From Chloroflexota bacterium (GTDB lineage Bacteria; Chloroflexota; Limnocylindria; Limnocylindrales; CSP1-4): a stretch of DNA of 7,663 nucleotides. This document shows, piece after piece, positions 1-7,000 of the stretch; position 1 is the stretch's first letter, and every line of letters begins with the position of its first letter. Location: positions 1 to 7,663 of the forward strand of contig JAJYXX010000122.1 in NCBI GenBank assembly GCA_021801545.1. Direction: 5' to 3'. A program made the translations under genes and the position numbers. Below the pieces are notes generated by a model, which did no database searches, was not told the DNA's origin, and saw nothing but the letters and a program-made list of their open reading frames with translations.

Positions 1-136
1 CCTGGGCGGCGCCGTCAAGGTCGGGTTCCAGGCCCAGGCCGACGCCCCCAGCTGCGCCGACTGCGGCTCGATCATGGTCCGCAACGGCAGCTGCTACAAG
101 TGCCTCAACTGCGGCTCCACCAGCGGCTGCAGCTAG
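1..136 (+). CDS. nrdJ: Class II (B12-dependent) ribonucleotide reductase, C-terminal end (5' partial)
   Basis: Only the last 44 codons are present (frame begins at base 2; stop TAG 134-136). The reading ends with four-cysteine zinc-ribbon spacing, CADCGS followed by NGSCYKCLNCGSTSGCS, which is the typical tail of adenosylcobalamin-dependent ribonucleoside-diphosphate reductases. In that family the enzyme reduces ribonucleotides to deoxyribonucleotides in the cytoplasm, and the C-terminal cysteines are thought to help re-reduce the active site. The catalytic barrel lies outside the window. This is a chromosomal housekeeping gene and probably marks the left edge of the accessory block. The identification rests on the distinctive tail only; no other family I know ends this way. 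Confidence 0.88.
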   Translation, partial: LGGAVKVGFQAQADAPSCADCGSIMVRNGSCYKCLNCGSTSGCS

Positions 137-152
137 GCAGGTAAGCGGCCGC

Positions 153-195
153 GAAGAAGCCGAGCCTATCATCTGGCCTCTGGCACGGCTTCTTC
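153..195 (+). terminator. Stem-loop after nrdJ, probable intrinsic terminator
   Basis: A perfect 10-bp inverted repeat, GAAGAAGCCG at 153-162 and CGGCTTCTTC at 186-195, encloses a 23-base loop starting 17 bases after the nrdJ stop. The 3' arm is pyrimidine-rich, but no clean run of T follows it (CTGTAG comes next), so intrinsic termination is plausible and not proven. The right arm ends only 7 bases before the proposed TTG start of the methyltransferase, so the hairpin could also limit read-through into that operon or mask its translation start. Confidence 0.55.
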
Positions 196-202
196 CTGTA
201 GC

Positions 203-1504
203 TTGGAGCCCGATTTGCAGTCGCACAGTCCCAAGCTGACGCCTCGTCGCTCTGGTTGGTATCGCTACTACGCCGGCTACTCCCTCGACTTTGTGCGCGA
301 CATCATCTCGTCCCTCGAACTCGCGCCCGAATCCCGGATTCTCGACCCATGGAATGGGTCCGGCACGACGCTGGTGGCTGCGAGCGAAGCCAAACACGAG
401 GCGGTTGGTGTCGACGCGAATCCCGCGCTCGTCCTCGTAGCGAAGGGTAGGCTTCTGGGTTCAGAGGTCGTAGCCAGTCTTCCGGCGATCACAGACGAAT
501 TGGTCAATCTCGCCAAGCTGCATCGGCAGATAGGCTCGCCGGACCCTCTCGGTCAATGGTTCGACGCTGAGTCGGCGGCCCGAATTCGCAGACTGGAGTG
601 GGCTATCCAGCATCTGCTTGTAAACCATGACACCTACCAACCTGTTCGATTGATGCCAGACCTCGAAAGGATCTCGAGCTTAACGGCCTTCTACTATGTC
701 GTGCTGTTCGAAGTTGTTCGGGCGCTCTCGCGACCCTTTCAATCATCAAACCCTACTTGGGTTCGGACATCCGCTGGTTCGACCTCGATCTCAGCCTCGT
801 GGTCGCAAATCGAGTCGCTGATCACGGGTGCTGTCGCGCGCCTCTCAACTTCCCTGCTTCGGCCGGCGGGGCCGAATTCTAGGAGGACGCCGGGCCACGT
901 GCTCTTGGGTAATTCCACTGCTTTGCCGGTTGATGATTCATACGCCGATGCCATCATTACTTCCCCTCCCTACTGCACCCGAATTGACTACATCGTCGCG
1001 ACCCTCCCGGAGCTCGCCGTGCTTGGGTACTCGCGAGAGAGCCTGCGGGCGCTGCGTGATGAAATGATTGGCACTCCCACGATCCACGTGGCCGACCCGA
1101 CGATCCCGGACGATTGGGGGATCAAGGCGGCGGAGCTTCTTCGGGCCGTCCAAAGTCACGAATCGAAGGCTTCGCCTACCTACTACTTCAAGAACTTCTG
1201 GCAGTACTTCGATGGGATGTTCCGTTCGTTGGTCGAGATGCGCCGTGTCTTGCGGCATGATGGACGCATGGTGCTTGTCGCCCAAGATTCCTACTACAAG
1301 GACGCACATGTGGACCTGCCGGCAATTCTCGCTGACATGGCACGAGTCCTCGGATGGAACCTAGACAGTCAGCAAGACTTCGTCTCCGCGCGAAATCGCG
1401 CCGCGATCAACCCCCGGGCTCGGAGATACCGCTCTTTGTTCGGCGCGACCGAAAGCGTCTTGGTGCTTGGCCACCGAATGGGAAGGGGCCGGCGTGGATA
1501 TTGA
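203..1504 (+). CDS. DNA methyltransferase (SPPY type), first gene of the MTase-DUF262-HEPN operon
   Basis: A 433-aa predicted S-adenosylmethionine-dependent DNA methyltransferase, N4-cytosine or N6-adenine. Motif I, LDPWNGSGTT, is at residues 47-56; the acidic AdoMet-ribose site VGVDANP is at about 68-74; the catalytic motif IV, TSPPY, is at 253-257; a later strand reads DGRMVLVAQDS (353-363). Motif I precedes motif IV with a mostly helical insert of about 200 residues between them, an alpha-like order, although both motifs read like beta-class ones. The insert may carry target recognition. The start is uncertain: TTG at 203 keeps the family-like segment RRSGWYRYYAGYS, but no Shine-Dalgarno is visible and an inverted repeat ends just upstream. 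No in-frame ATG or GTG lies between the nrdJ stop and 203. The 3' end overlaps the DUF262 gene, implying coupled translation. It probably marks host DNA for, or in response to, the two downstream proteins. Confidence 0.86.
   Translation: MEPDLQSHSPKLTPRRSGWYRYYAGYSLDFVRDIISSLELAPESRILDPWNGSGTTLVAASEAKHEAVGVDANPALVLVAKGRLLGSEVVASLPAITDELVNLAKLHRQIGSPDPLGQWFDAESAARIRRLEWAIQHLLVNHDTYQPVRLMPDLERISSLTAFYYVVLFEVVRALSRPFQSSNPTWVRTSAGSTSISASWSQIESLITGAVARLSTSLLRPAGPNSRRTPGHVLLGNSTALPVDDSYADAIITSPPYCTRIDYIVATLPELAVLGYSRESLRALRDEMIGTPTIHVADPTIPDDWGIKAAELLRAVQSHESKASPTYYFKNFWQYFDGMFRSLVEMRRVLRHDGRMVLVAQDSYYKDAHVDLPAILADMARVLGWNLDSQQDFVSARNRAAINPRARRYRSLFGATESVLVLGHRMGRGRRGY
1481..1486 (+). promoter_or_regulatory. 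Shine-Dalgarno supporting the GTG start of the DUF262 gene
   Basis: GGAAGG lies inside the end of the methyltransferase gene, 7 bases before GTG 1494. It favours this start over the TTG at 1467 (a longer reading by 9 codons) and the ATG at 1515, neither of which has a comparable site. Confidence 0.55.
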
Positions 1505-2546
1505 AACGACGCGGATGACCGTCGCGGACTACTGCCAGGCAATGGCGAGGCATGAGATCGACGTCAATCGCGACTACCAACGAAGTGACAAGGTCTGGCC
1601 GCCCGCGGCCAAGTCGTTCCTCATCGAATCAATCCTTCTGAACTATCCCGTCCCAAAGCTTTCGCTTCACCAAGTCACTGATGTCCGAACGCGGATAACC
1701 AAGAAGGAGATCGTCGACGGTCAGCAGCGGAGCGTGGCGATACTCGAGTTCTTCTCAAACCAGCTTCGACTCTCGCGCACTCTGGAGCTCGATGACGCAG
1801 CGGGGAAGCTATACGACCAGTTGCCTGAACTTCTTCAGAGACGCTTTCTCGACTACGGGCTCAGTGTTGATCTTTTCCTGTCGGCGAGTCCTGATGAGGT
1901 TCGGGAAGCCTTCCGCCGGATCAACTCATACACCGTCCCGCTGAATCCCGAGGAGCAGCGTCACGCGTTGTTCCAGGGGCCGTTCAAGTGGTTCATTCAC
2001 CGGCTATCGCGCGACTACGACGAGGCGGCTCTCCGGATGGGCGTGTTTGGGCCCAAGCAGATCATTCGAATGGCTGACTCGAAGCTCTGGACGGAGCTGT
2101 GTCACGCATTCATCCACGGTGTCACGACAACCGACAAGCCGAAATTGGATCGTCTATATCGTGCTCGCAACGTTGAGTTTCCGGAGGAGCAGGAGCTAGA
2201 TCGTCGGCTTCGGCACGCACTTGATTTCGTCATCGAGTTGCCCGAAGTTCACGGCACCGAGTTAATGAAGCCGCATCAGATGTATGCACTGGTCGTGGCA
2301 ACGAGCCACTTCGCGGATCCGATGGCGTCGTTGGTGGAGGCGGTTCCACCGCGCAACGTCGGATTTGACCGTGAACTCGCCGTGGCAGGACTGACTGCGC
2401 TGTCTGACGCGGCCGAGAACCAAGTGCAAGATGGACCCTACGGCGACTTCGTCGACGCCTCGACCAGCCGAACAAACGTGGCTGCTCAACGGTTGACACG
2501 GGTGCAATGGCTCTACCGCGCGTTGGCTGGTGATCTCGCGACTTGA
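1494..2546 (+). CDS. DUF262 (ParB/GmrS-like) protein without a DUF1524 nuclease half
   Basis: A 350-aa protein with DUF262 hallmarks: VNRDYQR with a following W (about residues 24-35), a run reading LIESILLNYPVP (about 43-54), DGQQRSVAI (75-83), and FRRINSYTVPLNPEEQRHA (about 140-158). In studied relatives (GmrS, SspE, BrxU) this ParB/Srx-like fold carries the DGQQR motif and binds or hydrolyses nucleotide while sensing DNA modification. Those proteins usually carry a second DUF1524 or HNH nuclease domain, or pair with one. Here the C-terminal half is an alpha-rich region in which I find no HNH histidine motif, so cleavage may be delegated to the HEPN protein encoded next. GTG 1494 is chosen for its Shine-Dalgarno; TTG 1467 would add 9 residues. 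The gene overlaps the methyltransferase by 11 bp and the HEPN gene by 4 bp. Family assignment is firm; sensor role is inference. Confidence 0.85.
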   Translation: MDIETTRMTVADYCQAMARHEIDVNRDYQRSDKVWPPAAKSFLIESILLNYPVPKLSLHQVTDVRTRITKKEIVDGQQRSVAILEFFSNQLRLSRTLELDDAAGKLYDQLPELLQRRFLDYGLSVDLFLSASPDEVREAFRRINSYTVPLNPEEQRHALFQGPFKWFIHRLSRDYDEAALRMGVFGPKQIIRMADSKLWTELCHAFIHGVTTTDKPKLDRLYRARNVEFPEEQELDRRLRHALDFVIELPEVHGTELMKPHQMYALVVATSHFADPMASLVEAVPPRNVGFDRELAVAGLTALSDAAENQVQDGPYGDFVDASTSRTNVAAQRLTRVQWLYRALAGDLAT

Positions 2547-3175
2547 GAAGCAGTCGATCGCTGTCTGTGCTGCAGCAGCGCGCCGCACGTCGACTGGCCC
2601 GACTCAAGCCACTCCTCGGCCAGGGTTCGTCCTCCGACCTCGATCGCCGCACCGCGTACGTCGTGATTGAAGCGCACGCCACTTGGGCGTCGTACTGCCG
2701 GTTCTTCTACTTGTCGTGCGCGCTTGGCGCACGAGACGCGACGGGAGTTTCCGTTCTGCCACCGGGCGTACGGTTCGCAACAGAGGAGGAGGCGATCACG
2801 TTCGCAGTTCACACGCTCAACCCACGCAAGCGGGGGCAAACCGGACCGTGGAGCACTCACGAGGAGCCGACGTGGTACGACTCCTCGGATTTTCGCAGGG
2901 CCGTTCAAGCCTTGAATCCAGCGAATGTCGGTTCCGTCATCTCCGCCTTGGCGCTCGCTCCCGCGAGCTTCCGTCAGCTGACCACGTTTCGTAACTTCTA
3001 TGCCCATCGGGGCCGTGGCACGGTGCGGAAGGCGCAAGCGATCGCGCGCAGCTATGTCCTCAACCCGTCGCAGCATCCGACGCTCATCCTCAACGACTAC
3101 CCAGTTGGGCGCCCGCAAGTCCTCCTCGCGGACCTCCTCGACGACATCAAGACAGTAGTTGGGCTCATGAACTAG
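2543..3175 (+). CDS. HEPN-domain protein, putative RNase effector (MAE_28990/MAE_18760-like)
   Basis: A 210-aa predicted HEPN protein. The diagnostic motif is RNFYAHR at residues 150-156, giving R150-x4-H155, the catalytic arginine-histidine pair of HEPN ribonucleases. It sits in a predicted helix that follows the helical segment around residues 38-61 (YVVIEAHATWASYCRFFYLS), as expected for a HEPN helical bundle. Size and layout resemble the MAE_28990/MAE_18760 HEPN-like nucleases that I recall being found beside DUF262 genes; that subfamily label is tentative. TTG 2543 overlaps the DUF262 stop as TTGA, with GGTGA at 2529-2533 as a possible ribosome site; an alternative GTG is at 2567. The likely role is RNA cleavage that halts growth or phage production when the DUF262 partner is triggered. 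No antitoxin-like gene follows, so control may come from the partners. Confidence 0.75.
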   Translation: MRSSRSLSVLQQRAARRLARLKPLLGQGSSSDLDRRTAYVVIEAHATWASYCRFFYLSCALGARDATGVSVLPPGVRFATEEEAITFAVHTLNPRKRGQTGPWSTHEEPTWYDSSDFRRAVQALNPANVGSVISALALAPASFRQLTTFRNFYAHRGRGTVRKAQAIARSYVLNPSQHPTLILNDYPVGRPQVLLADLLDDIKTVVGLMN

Positions 3176-3181
3176 TGTGCC

Positions 3182-3232
3182 GAATGCGAGGACGGGGCAC
3201 CGGCTCTCTCCTGGGGCGGTGTGGACGCATTC
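3182..3232 (+). terminator. Nested inverted repeat after the HEPN gene, possible operon terminator
   Basis: An outer pair, GAATGCG at 3182-3188 with CGCATTC at 3226-3232, encloses an inner pair, CACCG at 3198-3202 with CGGTG at 3217-3221. It begins 7 bases after the HEPN stop, where an operon terminator would be expected. The internal bulges (9 and 4 bases) and the lack of a T run weaken the case; it could instead be a structured 3' end that relies on Rho, or a chance pairing in GC-rich DNA. Confidence 0.3.
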
Positions 3233-3292
3233 CAGGCGAGCGTGACGGGTCCGGGGCGCCTCACATCGGCGCTGCCGATGACCTCACGAGGG

Positions 3293-3361
3293 GGTGGCCA
3301 TTACCCGTGAAACACGGTGGCCATTTCGCGCGAAACAGGGTGGCCAAAACCCGTGAAATCC
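3293..3361. repeat. Three tandem 23-bp direct repeats (GGTGGCCA units)
   Basis: Units begin at 3293, 3316 and 3339 with exactly 23-bp spacing. Each opens with GGTGGCCA, then a variable centre (TTACCCGT, TTTCGCGC, AAACCCGT), then GAAA and a 3-base tail (CAC, CAG, TCC). In the second copy the centre is a perfect 12-bp palindrome, TTTCGCGCGAAA at 3324-3335. No fourth unit is visible on either side. The repeats sit between the convergent defence modules. Such arrays occur as transposase-binding sites at ends of some insertion sequences (IS21-type ends are my best guess from memory) or as operator or iteron arrays; no transposase gene is present here. Function is unknown. Confidence 0.8.
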
Positions 3362-3455
3362 GCACCCGCTCGTCTACGCGACGGGCGGCCATCTCTTCGT
3401 CGAGCGCAACCGGAGACCGGCCGCGCAGGAAGATCGCCGGGCGGCGAGGTCGAGC

Positions 3456-3758
3456 CTACGGTCGCGACGAGTAGATCGTGAAGCCGGCGAGCCGCGCGAT
3501 CTCCTCCTCGGAGACGCCAAGGAGTTCGTTCACGCCCATGTCCTCGTCCAGCTCGGGCCAGTGGAGCGCCGTCCCGAACTCGACGACCTCGACGGTGCGC
3601 CGCGCCGCGGACGGAGCCGCCGCGAGCCACGAGTGAGCGGAGACCGGCTCGCGGATAACGCGACCGTTCGAGAGGGTCACGGTCAGCCACTCGTCATCAC
3701 AGCGCACCGAGGTTGCGTATCCCAGCTCACTCCTCGGCGATCGGGCCGCAGAACTCAC
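3456..3758 (-). CDS. DUF2442 protein, partner of the DUF4160 gene
   Basis: A 100-aa DUF2442 protein. The typical strands read DEWLTVTLSNGRVI (residues 22-35), followed by SAHSWLAAAP and the near-invariant GTALHWPELDEDMGVNELLG (about 62-81). DUF2442 proteins are commonly encoded beside DUF4160 proteins, and the pair is regarded as toxin-antitoxin-like; which partner does what is not settled to my knowledge. GTG 3758 is chosen because it overlaps the DUF4160 stop as GTGA and has GGAG 11 bases upstream; GTG 3767 would add three residues but leaves only 2 bases after GGAG. The stop TAG (3456-3458) is followed, on this strand, by the repeat-bearing gap. Confidence 0.82.
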   Translation of the reverse strand: MSSAARSPRSELGYATSVRCDDEWLTVTLSNGRVIREPVSAHSWLAAAPSAARRTVEVVEFGTALHWPELDEDMGVNELLGVSEEEIARLAGFTIYSSRP

Positions 3759-4009
3759 GTGCGACACATCTCCAAGAACGGCGGGCGATGCTGGAAGACG
3801 ATTGAGAGCACGACCGCCGGCTCGCGGCGATTGTAGCCCTTGACGTTGGCGACGCCGAGCGTCGCGAGCCAGATCTTGGCGGCGCCGCCGTGGCCCCGCA
3901 CGTGGACATGCGGCGGTTCACCACAATCGGCCGCGCGGATGCCGAATCGGTAACCACCTCGGTCGCGGAGCCAGCTCGGCACCCCCGGATGGTGCCGGTT
4001 GGCGATCAT
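3755..4009 (-). CDS. DUF4160 protein
   Basis: An 84-aa DUF4160 protein. The signature EPPHVHVRGHGGAAKIW lies at residues 31-47, preceded by GGYRFGIRAADCG and followed by the helical tail. Two histidines in PHVHV and the later K and W are the conserved features. Homologues usually begin close to a PxxLR..GYRF segment, so the GTG at 3982 (reading VPSWLRDRGGYRF) is a serious alternative to ATG 4009; neither has a strong Shine-Dalgarno. The C-terminus ends LEMCRT where relatives often have a Trp and a few more residues, so it may be slightly short. It begins 59 bases after the restriction-modification stop and overlaps the DUF2442 gene by 4 bp, suggesting one transcript. The biochemical function is not known to me. 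Confidence 0.8.
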   Translation of the reverse strand: MIANRHHPGVPSWLRDRGGYRFGIRAADCGEPPHVHVRGHGGAAKIWLATLGVANVKGYNRREPAVVLSIVFQHRPPFLEMCRT

Positions 4010-4068
4010 CTCGCGCTTCGGCCGCCCTTCGCCGCGCGTTACCGGGCCACCGACGAGGCAACGGCCTC

Positions 4069-7000
4069 TCAGCTTGACGTGCCCGCTTGGGCGAACCCTC
4101 CGTTCGGCCGCCCTGTGAAGTCGAGTGGATCGCTGAGGATGGCGGCGAGCGTCGCATCGAGCTTCGGGCCGAGCCGGATGGACTCGCGGACCGCGTGGAT
4201 CGCGCGCTGGAAGTTCTCGATCTGGGCGAGGTCGAGGCGGCGGCCTTTGCGGTTCGTGAGGAAGTGCTCGAGGGGGCGGAAGCCGAGACCCCAGGCCCAG
4301 GCCTCCGCGGTGACGCCAGTGAAGCGCTGGGTCGCGTTGATCCAAACCTCGCCGGAGTCCGGGTCGCGACGGATCGTCTCGACGCGGTCGTTGCCTTCGC
4401 CGACGTATCTGATCTCGGCATCGACAGGCGCCTCGAGCAGGTGGACCCGCCCGAGCTGCTGCCCGAGTCCGCCCATCTTGTCGAACACACCCGGGCTCGC
4501 CGGGAATGGCACGCGAGGATGATCGACAGCCAGCTCTGCGGCGAATCGCTCACGGTAGACCGCTGCGGAGAGAGTACCAAGCGCGTACCATGCCACTTCT
4601 TCGACCGTCGGGCGACGACCGTAGGCCCCGGCGAGTTGGGCAGCAAGCTTCGGTTCGAGGTTCTCGCGCCACTCGGAGGTGGGGAGCAGGGTGTCTTCGC
4701 CAGCGGACTCGGCAAAGTCCAGCGGGTAGACGTGGACCCAGTTACCCGTCACATGAGCGCACGCGATGCCGCGCGTGACAGTTGCGAGCGCGGAGACTGG
4801 TTTCGCGCCCGCTCGCTCGACGACTAGGGCGAGGCGGTGGGCGCCGTTGGCGCCGAACGGCTCGGGCAGCAAGTGACGCATGACGCTCTCGCGCGCCCTG
4901 CCCATCATCGCAGGGTCCCAATAGAGCAGCCGCCGATCAAACAGCCGATAAAGCCAGGGGACGATCCGGGCCTGATCGAATGCGGCAAACCCACGGCGAC
5001 GGGACTCAACGGTCCAGTTGGCGTTTTCCGGAACGGCGAGGCGCTCCACGACATCGGCGGCCGGAATGGACACGTCGGTAAGGGTACGGATCCGGGGCGC
5101 GAGCGACGCCTCGTCGAAGTCGCTGAGCAGATCGTCTCGTTGCGTCTGCACGCCGCTTACGCCCACGGGGAAGATCTCGGGGATCGACGGCCAGGAGTCG
5201 TAGCGATCGTCGACCGACGCTGGGGCGAACGAGTAGAACGGCGCCTCCGGCTTGAGCGTTTGCCAGTCGGTGCCGGCTAGGCGGGCGGCCTGGGCCGCCG
5301 CGTACTTCGCCGGACGGGTGCCCCGCATCTCGCGGTAGTGGACCGTCGCCGGGCCAGCGTGCGCCCCGGGTCGCCGGATCAGAACGCTGAGCGCCACGCC
5401 CTGCTGCACGTCCGGGAAGACCTTCTCGTCCTTCACGCCCTTCACCCAGAGCCGCTGGTTGCCCTGCAGATTGAAGACGTAGATCTCGTCGAAGGCATCG
5501 AGCAACGCCTTGCGGACCCCGCGATGGATCCGCCCGTTGATGAACCCGTGGTTCGTGACGAAGGCGACGATCCCCTGCCCTGCCGCGCCGGGCTGCTCGA
5601 GGAGCTTCCAGACGGCCCAGCGGAGGAACTTGAGGTAGTCGTCGTTGAGGGCGATCCGGGCGTCCTCGATCGGCCGGCCGTCGACCGTCTTCCAGGCAGC
5701 GAAGAGCCGCTCGATCTCGGGCTGCTTGTTGTGGCTCGTCGCCGACCAGGGCGGATTGCCGATGATCACGAGGATCCGCTCGTCCGACTTCACCCGCTCG
5801 GCCGCCGCCGCCTCCTCGATCAGGCCCGGCACGAAGAACGCGAGCAGGCCGCCGTCGTCGGCGCGGGCGACCGGGTCGCCGAGCGTGTTCGTCAGGTAGA
5901 TCTGGGCGCGCTTGTTCGCGAACGAGACATGGTGATCGCGTGCGAAGAGCGCCAGCTTCACGTGGGCGATCGTGTACGGCGCGGGCAGGAGCTCGAAGCC
6001 GTAGAAGTTGCGGAGGACCTGCTCCTCGAGGACCGCCCGCACCGCGCCGCTGCCGAGGACCGACGCGACGTTCCCGACCGCCTGCTGCGCGGCCGCGAGG
6101 ACGAACGTGCCCGTCCCGACGGCGGGGTCGAGCAGGCTGACGCCCTGGTCGCCGAGCCCGGCGGCCTTCCGGAAGTCGCGCTTGAGGCTGTCGTCGACCG
6201 CCCGGATGAGGTAGTCGACGAGCGGCCTCGGCGTGTAGTAGACGCCCCGCCGGATCCGCTCGACCTTGTCGTAGGCGGCGAGGAAGTGCTCGTAGAAGTA
6301 GAGGATCGGGTCGGGCATTCCGGCGCTCGGGTGGCCGATCGACGAGATCACCGCATCGGGCACGGACGCCAGCAGATGGAGCGCGTCGACCAGCCACACG
6401 GAGAGGGCGTCCGGGAGCTTGCCGGCAGCGCGGAGCGGCTCGATCGCCGAGCGGAGGATCGGGGCGTCGGCCGGGAGCGCCTTCCAGGCGGCGTCGAGGT
6501 CCGTCGCAGGCCCGCCCTCCAGCCGGGCGAGGAAGAGCGCGTAGACGAGCGTCTGGGCATACGTGTCCGCGAAGTCGTCGGCCTCCATGTCCGACATCAG
6601 GCTCCGCCTGTAGAAGTCCCACAGCCTGCGCAACGGCTCGCCTTGCTCGGCGGTCGGCCCGAGGAGCTCGCGGATCGCGTCGCGCAGGAGCGTCGTCCGG
6701 CGGGCGAGGCCGTCGGCAAGCTGCTCGGCGGTTGTGGCGGCGGGGGCGGTCGCCGAGAAGAAGGCGCTCAGGAGCCCGGAGAGCTGCGTCAGCTGGGCGG
6801 CGGAGACGGCGTGCGAGCCGGCGGCAAGGCGCCCGGCCGTTTCGACGAGCGTGACGTCCATCCGGCCGGCGGCGGGCCGGAAGAGGGTGAAGCGAAGGAA
6901 GTCGGTGACCAGGAGGTTCTCGAGCGATCGGCGGTAGCGGTCGACCTGCTCGCTTTCGAGCACCCGGGCGAAGTCGGCGGCGCTCCCGATCGGCTTGGTC

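Noticed and set aside
3293..3361. CRISPR array
   Set aside because: The units are contiguous 23-mers with diverging centres and no unique spacers, and no cas genes are nearby.
3366..3455. Short + strand reading PLVYATGGHLFVERNR that could be a gene relic
   Set aside because: Too short and without a start or family match I can support; noted only as possible debris in the gap.
3175..3474. Possible 99-aa + strand gene directly after the HEPN gene
   Set aside because: It runs through the 23-bp repeats, is arginine/glycine/serine-rich without a motif, and has no ribosome site; most likely non-coding.
3301..3690. 129-aa - strand frame overlapping the DUF2442 gene
   Set aside because: Arginine-rich shadow frame; the overlapping frame has the conserved HWPELDED motif.
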